The notes beneath the pieces are model-generated. The model saw nothing but the letters and a program-made list of their open reading frames with translations. It searched no databases and was not told the DNA's origin. From Prorocentrum cordatum (lineage: Eukaryota > Sar > Dinophyceae > Prorocentrales > Prorocentraceae), in NCBI GenBank assembly GCA_963575745.1, contig CAUYUJ010007458.1, positions 62,001 through 126,000 of the forward strand: a DNA stretch of 64,000 nucleotides, read 5' to 3'. A program made the position numbers and the translations under genes. How positions within the stretch are numbered: the stretch's first letter is position 1; every line of letters begins with the position of its first letter. Positions 30,314 through 42,095 of the stretch are shown here, in pieces.

Positions 30314-30700
30314 TTGGCTTCGTCGTCGTTTCCGTCGTCGCTGTCGCCGTGGTCGTCCTTCCTCCCTCGTCGTCTTCGTCAGCGTTTCGGCGTTGTCCCT
30401 CCTATTTCTTCGCCGTCGACGTAGTCGTCTTTGCTCCTCCTCCGTCGTTGTCGTCCTCGCCGTCGTCATCATCCCTCCTCCCTCGTCGTCGTCGTCGTGT
30501 TCGTTGGCGACGTCGTCGTCTTCGTCGTCGCCGTGGTCGTCAACGTCGTCGTCGTCGTCGGGGTCGTCGTCGTCGGCGCCGTCGTTGGGGGCGTCGCCCT
30601 CGTCGGCGTTGTAATCGTCATCGGCGTTGTAATCGTCGTCGTCGTCGACGTCGTCATCGTTGTCGGCATCGTTGTCGTCGTCGTCGAAGTCGTTGGAAAC
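30212..30700 (+). repeat. GTC triplet tract, unit 2
   Basis: Imperfect GTC tract; longest pure run near 30280-30312. Confidence 0.85.
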
Positions 30701-31653
30701 TCGCCCGCAGAGTCCACCGTTGTCGACGTTGCCATGATACCGCGCCCGCACAAGTCGACGACTCGCAATGAAATGTCCGCTGGTCTGTGCCCAGCGATCA
30801 GCGCCACCGCGGCGCGTCGGTCGTGCCAAACCAGCTGGCCGCTGCGCGCGCGTGCTTGGGTTGGCGTGGCCGCAGAAACACACCAGCCAACACCGAGCAT
30901 GCCCCCCTATCGCCACCCAGTTGGTATTGCAAACCAAGTTGCGGGTGGGTGGGTGGGATGTTTGCAAGGGCACGGGATGTGCCAACTCGTTTGTTGCAAT
31001 CGATGCTCCGCCCTATGAAGAGAATAGGCTCTGACCCCCCCGCGTTATCCGTACCCTTTTCGGGTACGCTAATCAAATATGATTCTGACCACATGCCCAT
31101 CCGAACCATGAATTTACACTATCCCAGAGGGGCTGGTATCGACCCCCCTGAGGTTCCCGTGTAAAAAAAAAAACGATACGCGGGGACATTATTCTAACAT
31201 AAAGCTTTTTTGTTCACAAATTCCTTGCGCAAAAATTGAACGAAGTGCACACGCACGCGTCGTGCGCGCATGCCGAACTCCTTCAAACGTGTTCGGTGCC
31301 CGGAAGAAAGCAGAGTTTCGCAACACTGACTTGCGCAAAAAAGCTTCCGCGCGCGCTCTTGCGCAGCCTTTAAGAAAGCCAAGCTGTTTTTTTCAATATT
31401 TTCACAAAATGCTACCAAACGGGCTTCGCGCGCGCATGTCGAAATCTGTCGAACGCTTGCGCAAGTGCCGTCGCGAGAACCCTCAGAACAAATGGGACGA
31501 AGAGCAAACGCGCGCGTCGTCGCGCGCGTATGCCGAAATCCTTCAAAACCTATCGGTTTCGGAAGGGTTTTAAAAACGTGCCCAACAACCCTACAAAAAA
31601 GCACCAAGTCTCGCAACACGGGTTTTCAACAAAAACGTGCGCGCGCGCTCTTG

Positions 31654-31654
<1 letters not shown>

Positions 31655-31684
<30 letters not shown>

Positions 31685-31697
31685 CTCCCTCCTCCCG

Positions 31698-31738
<41 letters not shown>

Positions 31739-32183
31739 TGCGTCGTCCTCTGTCTTTCCTCGTGTTCGTCGTCATCGTCCTCTTTGGCGTCGTGGTCGTT
31801 TCCGTCGTCGTTGTCTCCGTGGTCGTCCTTCCTCCTCTTCCCTCGTCGTCGTCGTCGTCGTCGTCGTCCGTCGTCGGCGTCTCGTCGTCGTCCCTCCTAT
31901 TTCGTCGCCGTCGTCGTCGTCGTCGTCGTCTTCCCTCCTCCCTCGTCGTTGTCGTCGTCGGCGTCGCCGTCCTCCCTCTTTCTTTGTCGTTCGCGTCGTC
32001 GCCGTCCTCCCTCCTCCCTCGTCGTTGTCGTCGTTGTCGCCGTCGTCGTGTTCCCTCCTCGCTCGTCGTCGTCGTCTTCGTTGGCGACGTCGTCGTCGTC
32101 GTCGTCAGCGTCGGCGTCGGCCTCGGCGTCAAAGTCATCGTCGTCGTCGACGTCGGCGTTGTCGTCGTCAACGCCGTCGTCGT

Positions 32184-32218
<35 letters not shown>

Positions 32219-32410
32219 ACGTCGTCGTCGTCGGCGTCGTTGTCGTCATCGTCGGCGTCGTTGTCGTCATTGTCGTCGTCGTCGGCGTCGGCGTCGTCGT
32301 CGTCGTCGGTGTCGTCGTCGTCGTCGTTGTCGTCGTCGTCGAAGTCGTCGGAAACGTCGTCGGTGTCGTCGTTGTCGTCGTCGGCGTTGTCGTCGTCGTC
32401 GGCGCCAGTG
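31655..32410 (+). repeat. GTC triplet tract, unit 3
   Basis: The longest tract in the array, about 750 bp, with GCG and GTT interruptions. Confidence 0.85.
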
Positions 32411-32611
32411 TCGTTGCCAAGTGCAATTTAGCACCTACAGCCACGGCCTGAAGAGGTTTTGCAAACCAATGTGTGGGTGGGTGGGTGGGATGTTTACAAG
32501 AGCGTGAGATGTGTCATATCATGGGTAACAACCAATTCTCCTTTCTAAAAACAGAATAGACTCTACCCGCCCCGGGCTTAACGCGTCCCCCGGGGATACT
32601 ATAGTTTCACT

Positions 32612-32664
32612 TATATATATATATATATATATGTATAATATATATACATATATATATATATGTG

Positions 32665-32706
<42 letters not shown>

Positions 32707-32711
32707 ATATG
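32612..32711. repeat. TA microsatellite in unit 4
   Basis: About 100 bp of TA with TGTA interruptions, at the position in the unit equivalent to the TA tract at 29574-29636. Confidence 0.85.
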
Positions 32712-33307
32712 CACACTCGCCCATCCTAAATATGAAATCAAATCATCCCAGCCAAACCAGGTTCCCCCTGAGGTTCCCTTTTACATTATGCGGTGACAAT
32801 TCTTGCTCTAACATAGCACTTTTTCGCGAATCCCTTGCAAAAAACGAGACGAAGTGCACACGCGCGCGTCGTCGCGCGCGCATGCCGAAATCTTTCAAAA
32901 ACCTTCGGTGCCGGAAGGGTTTCGCAATCGAGCTCCCAAACCAAACGTACAAAAACACAAGGTTTCGCAACACTGATTTGCTTAAAAAACTTCCGCGCGA
33001 GCTCTTGCAACATCTTAAGAAAACCATGGTTTTTTCAACACAAAAAATGTTCACAAAATGCTACCAAAAGGGCGTCGCGCGCGCGCATGTCGAAGTCTGT
33101 CGAACGCCCTTGCGCGTGTGCCGTCGCGAGTCCCCTGCAAAAAATGAGAGGAAGTGCAGACGCGCGCGTCGTCCCGCGCGTACGCCGAAATCCTTCAAAA
33201 CCCACGGTTTCGGAAAGATTTCGAAATCGCGCGTCCAAAAAAAACTACGAAAACCCAAGGTTTCGGAACACAGATTTTCAGCAAAAGCGTGCGCGCGCGC
33301 GCTCTTG

Positions 33308-33767
33308 CGTAAGGCGTCGTCGACGTCGTCGCCGTCCTCCCTCCTCCCGCGTCGTCGTCGTCATCGGCTACGTCGTCCTCTGTCATTCCTCGTGTTCGTC
33401 GTCGTCTTCTTTGGCGTCGTGGTCGTTTCCGTCGTCGTTGTAGCGGTGGTCGTCCTTCCTCCTCCTCCCTCGTCGTCGTCGTCGTCCGTTGTCGGCGTCT
33501 CGTCGTCGTCCTTCCTATTTCGTCACCGTCGTCGTCGTCGTCCTCGTCGTTGTCGTCGGCTTCCCTCCTCCCTCGTCGTTGCCGTTGTCGGCGTCGCCGT
33601 GCTTCCTCCTTTTCGTCGTTCGCGTCGTCGCCGTCCTCCCTCCTCCCGCGTCGTTGTCGTCATTGTCGCCGTCGTCGTCCTCCCTCCTTCCTCGTTGTTT
33701 TCGTTGTCGACGTCGTCGTCGTCTTCGTCGTCGGCGTCGGCGTCGTTGTCGTTTTCGTCGTCGCCGA

Positions 33768-33799
<32 letters not shown>

Positions 33800-33806
33800 T
33801 TGTCGC

Positions 33807-33837
<31 letters not shown>

Positions 33838-34062
33838 GTAGTCGGCGTCGTTGACGTCGTCGTCGTCGGTGACGTCGTTATCGTCGTCGTCGGCGTCGTC
33901 ATCGTCGTCGTCGTTGTCATCGTCGTCGTCGACGGCGTCGGTGTCGTCGTCGTCGTCGTGGGTGTCGTCGTCGTCGTCGTCGTCGTTGTCGGCGCCGTCG
34001 AAGTCGTTGGAGACGTCGTCGGGGTCGTCGTAGTCGTTGCCGCGTCGCTGTCGTCGTCGGCG
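33308..34062 (+). repeat. GTC triplet tract, unit 4
   Basis: Imperfect GTC tract of about 750 bp. Confidence 0.85.
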
Positions 34063-34965
34063 TCGCTGTTGTTGCCAAGTGCCACGTGGTGCCCACCGTC
34101 ACAGTCTTACGAGATTTTGCAAACCAAGTTGCGGGTGGGTGGGTGGGATGTTTGCGCGAGCAGTGGAGTGGACAACTCACTGCGAACAGAACTTAAATGC
34201 ACCACATATATTGCACCGCGTAGACTGCATTGCGTAGGTTGCACCGCGTAGATCCGCCCGTCGCCGCCGTCGACGTCGTTTAGATTCTCCTTCCTTAAAG
34301 AAACATAAACTCGACACCCGCCCCCCCCAGAATTAACGAGCCACCATTTCGCATTGCAAATTACATACGGTTCTGCCCCATCGCCCATCCTAAGTATGAA
34401 CTCATACTTTACCAGTCAAGCCGGTGTCGCCCTCCCCGCCATCTTTTCCAAAACATATTATTCGCGCGCACGCGTTGAACACACATCATAAGGTTTCAAA
34501 CATTCCGTGCAACACATGGGACGAAGTGCAGACGCACGCGTCGTCGCGTGCGCATGCCGAAATTCTTCAAAAACCTTCGTGTTCGGAAAGATTTCAACAT
34601 TGAGTTCCCAACAAAACTGCAAAACCTCGGGGATTCGCAACACCGATTGTCTAAGAAAGCTTACGCGCGCGTTCTTGTGAAACCTTGCGGAAACCAGCAG
34701 TTTTTCAATATTTTCAAAACCATACTACCAAACGGGCCTCGAGCACGCATGTCGAAATCTGTCGAGCACCCTTGCGCGTGTGCCGTCGCGAGAATCCTCA
34801 TAACAAAATGGGACGAATAGCAAGCAGACGCGCGCGTCGTCGCGCGCGCATGCCGGAACCTTTCAAAAACTCTCGGTTTCGGAAAGGTTTCAAAATCGTG
34901 TTCAAAACACATACAAACACACAGTGTTTCGCAAGACGAAATTTTAACAAAAGCGTGCGCGCGCT

Positions 34966-35150
34966 CTTGCGTCGTCGTCGCCGACGTCGCCGTCCATAAT
35001 CTTCCCTCGTCGTCGTCGTTGCAGTCGTCGTCTTCTGTCTTTCCTCGTCGTCGTCGTTTTGGTGTCGTCGTCGTTTCCGTCGTCGTTGTCGCCGTGGTCG
35101 TCCTTCCTCCCTCGTCGTCTTCGCCAGCCTTTCGTTGTTGTCCCTCCTCC

Positions 35151-35183
<33 letters not shown>

Positions 35184-35408
35184 TTCCCTCCTCCCTCGTC
35201 GTTGTCGTCGTCGCCATCGTCGTCCTCCTTCCTCCCTCGTCGTCGTCGCCGTCGTCATCGTCGTCGTCATCTTCGTCGTCGCCGTCGTCGGCGAGTGCGT
35301 CGTCGTCGGCGTCGTCGTCGTAATCGGGGGCGTCGTGGTCGTCGTCGGCGTTGTCGTCGTCATCGTCGGCGGCGTCGTCGGTGTTGTCGTCGTCGCCGTC
35401 GTTGTCGA
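34966..35408 (+). repeat. GTC triplet tract, unit 5
   Basis: Imperfect GTC tract of about 440 bp, flanked as in unit 1. Confidence 0.85.
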
Positions 35409-36271
35409 CGTTGCCATGATACCGCGCCCGCCCAAGTTGCCGACTCGCAATGAAATGCACGCTGGTATGTGCCCAACGATCAGCGCCACCGCGGCCACGT
35501 CGGTCGCGCCAAACCAGCCGGCCGCTGCGCGCCCGTGCTTGGGTTGGCGCGGCCGCAAGAGACACACCAGCCAACGCCGAGTATGCATGGCAATCGCCAC
35601 CCTATGGGTTGTGCAAACCAAGTTGCGGGTGGGTGTGCGCGATGTTTGCAACAGCGCGGGATTCGTCAATTCGTTTGTTGCAATCAATTCCCCTTTCTGA
35701 AAGGAGTAGACCCCCCAAACGTTATCCGTACTCCTTTCGGGCATGTAAATCATTGTGGTTCTGACCGCATGTCCATCCGAAATATGAATTTACACTATCC
35801 CCGGGGGGCGGTATCAACCTAAGACGAAGTGCACACGCGCGTTGCGTCGCGCGCGCATGCCGAAATCACCAAAAAACATTCGGTGCCAGAAGGATTTCGC
35901 AATCTAGTTTACCAAAAACATTAAAGAGCATGGTTTGCATCACAGATGTGCTAGAAAAACTTACGCGCGACCTCTTGCGAAATCTTAAGAAAACCATGCG
36001 TTGCTCAAGATTTGCACAAACTGCTGAGATACTGGCTTCGCGCGCGCATGTCGGAATCTGTTGAACGCCCTTTGCGCGAGTGCCGTGGCGAGAATCCTCA
36101 GAGAAAACAAGAAAAAAACGGGACGAAGTGCAGACGCGCGCGTCGTCGCGCGCGCATGCCGAGATCCTGCAAAACCCATCGGACCCGGAAGGATTTCAAC
36201 ATCGCGTGTCAATTAAAAAAACACGCAAGTTTTCGCAACGCGGATTTTCAAGAAAAGCGTGCGCGCGCTCT

Positions 36272-36488
36272 TGCGTCGTCGTCGTCGCCGTCCTCCCTCT
36301 TCCCGCGTCGTCGTCGTCGTCGTCGCCTACGTCGTCCTCTGTCCTTCCTCGTGTTCGTCGTCGTCGTCCTCTTTGGCGTAATGATCGTTTCCGTCGTCGT
36401 TGTCGCCGTGGTCGTCCTTCCTCCTCCTCCCTCGTCGTCGTCGTCGTCCGTCGTCGGCGTCTCGTCGTCGTCCCTCCGATTTCGTCGC

Positions 36489-36521
<33 letters not shown>

Positions 36522-36700
36522 TGTCGTCGTCGTCGTTGTCGTCCTCCCTCTTCCGTCCTCGTTGTCGTCGTCGGCGTCGCCGTCCTTCCTACTTTTTTGT
36601 CGTTGTCGTCGTTGTCGTCCTCCCTCCTCCCTCGTCGTCGTCTTCGTTGGCGACGTCGTCTTCGTCTTCGTCGTCGTCGTCGGCGTCGTCGCCGTCATCT
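36272..36700 (+). repeat. GTC triplet tract, unit 6
   Basis: Imperfect GTC tract of about 430 bp; the 3' flank diverges from the other units. Confidence 0.85.
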
Positions 36701-37364
36701 TGTCATCGCGAACGTCCGAGTATCGTCGATATGTTCAACTTCAGCATCGACTCGCGGTGACGAACATCGGCAGTGAGGATATTACCATCGACGCCGTCAT
36801 CGGTGGCGCCGCCATCCCCCGCATCATGTGTGTTGCCAGACAAGTTACGAGCGGGAGGGTGGAACGTTTGCGCGAGCACTGGAGGTGGTCAAGCGAGGTG
36901 CAGGGTAGTCAATTGCACCACGCAGATTCTCCTTTCTAAAAGAAGAACAGACTCTGCCCCCCCCCACCACCCCACGAATTAACGGGTCACCTTTTTCGCT
37001 TTGCAATTTACAATTGATGCTGCCCCATCGTCCATCGTAAATATGAATAGATACTATCCCAACCAGGCCGGCATCGACCCCCCCCCGCCATCCGGCAAAA
37101 AATACTACGCGCGCGCACTCGCTTATCAAACATCATAAATGTTCAAGAACCCTTTTGTAAAACAAAAAACACACAGTTGTCATACGCTCGTCCATATCAA
37201 AATCGCACCAAACACAATCTGTTTGCACACACCTAAACAACCTGAGGGTTTCGCAACAACCACTTTGCAAATTTCCTGTCTGCGCGCCCACGCTAAAATC
37301 ATGCAGAAACCATCGGGTTCTTATGAATTCTGAGTGCAGCGGCAACGGCTCCCGGAAATCCATC

Positions 37365-37660
37365 CGACCGATAAACCGATCAACCGATAAAAACTAATCG
37401 GTTGAACGGTTTGCAAACAGATCAACCGAATAACCGATATAATTTGATCGGCCTATCGGTGGATCGGTCGCTAAAACCGAAAAACCGATAATCTTCGCAT
37501 GCGAACATAGAGGCGATTGCTGGCGCGCCCCCCTCTCTTCGTCGGTTTATCGGTTTATCGGTTCATCGGTTGACTGGCTGGTCTGAGACCGCTGGGGGGG
37601 AACCTGTGGAGGCGATCCTTGTGCCGCATATCGGTTTATCGGTTTATCGGGTTATCGGCT
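37365..37660. repeat. CCGATAAACCGAT repeats in both orientations
   Basis: Many copies of a word of the form ACCGATAAACCGATCAACC and its reverse complement are packed here, with a second cluster at 58270-58530. Opposite-orientation copies can fold back on each other. Confidence 0.8.
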
Positions 37661-37864
37661 GGTTGTCAGTCCCCCGCCACGACGACGACGGCGACGGCGA
37701 CGGCGTGAGTTTTGCGTTTGGCTCTGGCGCGGACGGCACACCCCGCTCTGGGGCGGCTCGGCTTGATCAGCCTGAGTCTCTGGCGCGGACGGAGTCCCGC
37801 AGGGGTCCGAGCATCTCCCGCCGCGCGCAATGCTTCGCGCGGGCAGTGCAGGGCCTGCGAGGGT

Positions 37865-38215
37865 CTCAGGCGACAGCGGCCGAACCAACTTGGGGCAGGG
37901 CATATGCGAGGTCGTTGTCTCAGACGAAAGTGGCCTGAAGAGGTCAGCTACAGGCGTCTCGGAAGCCGCTGCTGCGAGGATGTCGCAGGCGAAAGTGGTC
38001 GGACCGCCATGGGGTAGGGCACCTCCGAAGTCAGAAGTGCGAGGGCGCCCGGGCGAAAGTTGTCTGAACATCGCATCCCGGGGCAGATCGGGGGTCGGAC
38101 TATTTCAAGGCTGGGCACGCCCCCCCCAGGTGAACGAGGTTGCGTGGGCGGAAATGGCCAGCACAGTTTGGGGCAGGGCATATCAGAGGTCAGCGCTGCG
38201 AGGATGTCTCAAGAT
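37865..38215 (+). repeat. degenerate minisatellite of about 65-70 bp
   Basis: The recurring sentence TGGGGCAGGGCATAT...GAGGTC...GCGAGGATGTC...GAAAGTGG appears at about 37890, 38010 and 38170 with many changes. No gene was seen between here and 38480. Confidence 0.6.
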
Positions 38216-38493
38216 GAGGAAGAGGAAGGTCATGCTGATGCTAATGATGGCGATGGCGGCAGCCGCGCGGGAGGCAGAATCTGGCGGGGCAAATTTCGGT
38301 GGGGGGCAAAATCTGGCGCGCCATTTTGCGTCGGTCTGGATCACATTGTACGAAAGGGCGGACGGCGATCGGCTCCAGGAGCAGAGCCTCGACAAGACTC
38401 CTCGAGGAGCAGAGCCCCGACAAGACTCCGCGAGAGGGGGTGGGGAAGGAGGAACGGGGGGGGGAGAGGGGAAATGCGAAACCCCTAAAGCGC

Positions 38494-39540
38494 AAAGAAC
38501 GCACTCCCACCTTGGGCCAGATAGCGGGAATGTGGCAAGCGCTTGCTAGAATCCATGCCCATGTTGGTCATGAATTGCGCCGCGTCCGTCAAAGCCTTCG
38601 TCTCGAACAGCGAGTCGATGAACGCGGCGCAGAGGAACAGCGCGCCGACGCTGCAACCCTCGGGCCCCATCCACGCACCTTTGAAGGAGCTCCAACCGCA
38701 AGTGTAGCAAGCCCCGCTGATGTGGGGGTCGGGCACGAAGGCTTGCCCCATCCGGAGGTTGCACTGTTTCAGTTTATCCCCGCTATCTTCATATCGGCGC
38801 GAAGGGCAACAGGCAGTCCTTGAGCAACAAACTGAACTGGCGCACGGTTGGGATCAAGGTCCAACCACTGCGGCTCAACCGCGAGCGCAGAGGAAGCGCT
38901 GACACAATCCCTCACATGGGTGGCCCAGCATGGCTTCCCGACTCGCCGGTCGCACAAAGAGCAGACGATGGCGTCCCGTTGGTTTAAAGGCCCGGGTGGT
39001 TTATCATGCGGGCCGCCGCGCATGGCTGAGAGTTGCGCCAGGATCCGCAATAGGACACGCGACGCCAGCAGCTTTCGCCGCAGCTCGCGCTACAGCGATA
39101 ACCTGATACGGCTAAGACCGAGGGGGGAAGGAGAAGGGGGATGGGGGAGGAGGAGAAGGGAAATGCGACCCCCCCAAAGCCCAGAGAAGGAGAGGAAGGG
39201 GGAGCTGGAGGCACCCCCGCCAAAGCGCTGTAGAAACCGAAAACGTCCTAGCCCGAAATGCCCCGCCAGATTTTGCTTCCCACAAACCCCGCCCCCCCCC
39301 CCGCCGCTCCTCCCTCCATCCCTCCTTCCCAACTCCAATCCCCCTCCCCCATCCCTATTCCCTCCACCCCATCCATCCCCTCTTTTCTCAAATGCCCCTT
39401 CCCGAATCGAATCCAACCCTACCTCCCCCCATCTCTCCTTCCCGCCCCCCCCTTTCCAATTTTTCTTTCTGGATGGGCCTGGGCACTGGGCCTGGGAGAG
39501 GATGAGACAGGAAATTCGAAATTCCCCAATCCGAAAGAGG
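38494..39540. repeat. segmental duplication, partner of 56646-57712
   Basis: Near-identical to 56646-57712 over about 1 kb, including the zinc-finger-like coding block and the following purine- and pyrimidine-rich tract. The left junction falls within GCACTCCCACCTTGGGCCAGA. Confidence 0.85.
38530..39050 (-). pseudogene. broken copy of the 177-residue zinc-finger-like protein
   Basis: Compared with the open copy at 56677-57210, this copy has lost one C in a C-run near 38776-38780, so the frame breaks after MKIAG and resumes in a second frame (MGQAFVPDPHISGACYTCGW). The CSLC...HVRDC block remains. Function is unknown. Confidence 0.7.
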
Positions 39541-42095
39541 GGGGGGGAGAGATGAGACGTGGACCCGGGGTGGGGGGCCCACGCAGCCTGGCTATCACAC
39601 CAAATGCCCGCCGCCATGCCCCGGTTTTCGCACCACGTGCGGGCGACGAAATGCCCAGCCAGATTTGGCCTCCGCGCCTCCGGGCACGGAGCGGGCGCGC
39701 CCTCAGGCCCTTCGCCCAATCCCCTGGGCCTCAGGAGGAGGGGGGGGGAGGGGAGGGGGGGGGGGAAGAAGAGGATAGGGGGAAGATGAAGGGGACGGGG
39801 GATGAACATGGGGGAACAGGAGGAGGAGGAGGGGGGGGGGAGGAGGAGGAGGAGGAGAAAGCAGACGGAGCCAATCGCCACCAGTCCAATGCCAGACGGT
39901 CGGGGGCAGCTCTCACCACGCGCTCCACGGCGCGGGCAGCTCGCGCCGCTGAGCGAGAATCAAAGGCAGCTCTCGCCGCCCAGGACCCCCCCGTCGCCGC
40001 GCTTGCAGCTCTCGCCGCTCAACAGCGCCCGCGCGCGCCAGCGAGGCGGCGCAGCTCTCACCGCGCAAACCGCCTCTTAAAAATGCCCCGGCCGCTCGCG
40101 CGAGCGACGGGCGGGGGCAGCTCCCGCCGCCGGACCGCTCGCGCCGCTGAGCGAGGATCGAAGGCAGCTCTCGCCGCCCAGGACGCCCCCGTCGCCGCGC
40201 CGGCGGCCCCCGCCGCCGGACCGCGCCCGAACCCGCGGGCATGGCTGCGCGCAGCCCCCGCCATGCCGCAGGGGTCGGAGCCGAGTCGCCGCTTAGTCGC
40301 CGAATACAATAAAGCTTATCCAAGGCCACTTGTCTAGGCGGCAATAAACTGCCCACCAATACTTACTCACAGAAAATTGTCCATAGCTTGGTTCGCGCAC
40401 CAAAGAGACGATAGATCCAGCTCGCGACTTCCACGGGGGTGATCATTGAGTTGCTGGTCGGAGGCGCGTCAGGGCCGCGCCAGCGCGAACGCCCGCGCAT
40501 TGGACGAAACGAGCGCGCTCGCAAGAAGAGCACCAATAACTCCATGACCGCGCCAGCGCGCGGGATGCATACGCGGATTGGGACCAACGGGGGCTGACGG
40601 TCACAACGAACACCCCGCCCGCTTAATTTGCGGCGCCACCAGACGCGAGCCCACGAGGGGAGGGGGTTTCGTTCCAAGACAACCCGCTGGGAACGTGGCG
40701 CCCGAGCCCCCAAGATCTCGCCCCTGAACTCCGGGCCGCGCGCGTCGCCTAGCATGCCGTCGGGCAAAACACCCCTGATAATCCTTTGGTTTTTTTTTTG
40801 GGGGGGGGGGGCGCGGGGCCCATCGCCCGCGCGACGGGTTGGGGCCGACGGCGTTCAGGGATAAACCTCCAGAGCACTGACGTTGGGAACAATAACCGAA
40901 AGGTGCGGTGGGGACCGATCGAAGCTAGACAAGGTGGCCTGGGCGCGCGCCCCGAAGGGCGCCCCCTGCCCGCCCCGCGCGGCTGCGCCAAGAAATGGCC
41001 TGGCCCCGCTGGTGGAATCGCACGCCCATTCCGATGCGATTGCAAACGCAAATCACCATCATGCTCCTCAGCTTCCCCCGCCACCCCCCTCACCTACCCC
41101 CCCCCACCCACCCACCACCACACTCTCCTGCGACCCCTGCCCTTCTCGCCCGCCTCTTCACCCCCCCCCCCGCCCGCTTCGCCCCCAACCCCCACCGCGA
41201 CCTCCCCGCGGGGGTGGCGGGCGCGCCTGCGGGGCGGCAGCGCGGCGAGCAGGCCGCCCTCCCTGCTGGCGAAGGCAGTGGGAGAAGACAGGATCTGGGA
41301 AGGAATGCACCAGACACGGGCGCGGGCCGTGGGAGGGGTCGCCCATGGCGCGCGGGAGGTGCCCGACGCGGAGGAATGAAGGGGGGGTGGAGGATGTGGG
41401 TTTTAGGGGGGCGGGAATGGCTGAGCGAGGTACGCGCTTGGTTGAGAGGAACGACGATAGAGGCGATGCCGGTGAGCTCGAGACGGGCGAGGGCAAAGTG
41501 GAGCGGCGGGGGAAGGGGAGAGGGGGAAAGGGGGAGCAAAGCGCGAGGACAAAGGCCGCCAGCCCCGTCTCAACCGCCTCTGGCCCACCATATTTTCTCA
41601 CCCGCCCGCCCCTATCCGCGTTCACGGTCACCGACGGCTGCGATCGCAGCCAACCCGTCTTTGCAGAAAGCTGCGCAGCGATCCTTGAAGGCAACGGGAA
41701 TCGCTCCTTCTCTACAACCTCACGCCCACTCTCCGCCGCTCCTCGATCGCCGCCCCCTCCCCCCTTTCCCCCCTCAACGCTACCTCCTCATCCCATGCCG
41801 CTCTCGCCTTCCTCTATCATCCTCCGCCCGCCCCCCTCCGTCGCCCCCTCTACCCCGCCCCTGGCGCCCCCCGGGGTCACGCTTCCTCTCCAAGCCCACT
41901 AGCTGTCGCAGTGGGCGACCCTACGAAATGCGCGCAGCGACTACTTCGCTGCCAGAAACTCCCCCCTGCTCAAAAGACCCGCGATGGGCGCGTCGCCAGG
42001 GGCCTTGCCAGCAACAGTGGTATATTGATCCCACGCCTCGCTCAGGAGGAGAAGGAGCGCACGATTCTCACCCCACTTGTTCACGCTCCTGCTGA
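39541..42095. other. no supported gene; tandem GC repeat and C-rich tracts
   Basis: About 39890-40250 holds a GC-rich repeat in which a block with CGCCGCTGAGCGAG and GGCAGCTCTCGCCGCCCAGG occurs twice about 199 bp apart. About 41040-41190 and 41700-41900 are C/T-rich. Long open frames here occur in several frames at once and are compositional. Confidence 0.5.

Larger units (their letters stand above)
28170..37330 (+). repeat. tandem satellite, 1.3-1.7 kb units with internal GTC tracts
   Basis: Six units plus a partial seventh occur in direct order. Each begins with a C-run after an AATAGRCTC-like word, continues with a segment containing TACTATC, then two diverged halves of about 300 bp that each carry a GCGCGCGTCGTCGCGCGCGC-type hairpin followed by ATGCCGAAATCC. 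A GTC tract of 300-760 bp follows, then a GC-rich end with CCATGATACCGCGCCCGC and GCGGGTGGGTGGGTGGG. Hairpin pairs lie near 28387/28692, 29775/30066, 31251/31508, 32861/33159, 34530/34829 and 35834/36132. Unit 3 and unit 4 lack the CCATGATACC block, and unit 6 has a diverged end. Confidence 0.8.

Noticed and set aside
28830-36760. Long open frames of Val, Ser, Arg, Asp or Thr runs across the triplet tracts
   Set aside because: They follow from GTC repeats, which are open in nearly all frames on both strands. There are no starts with context, no domain and no codon bias.
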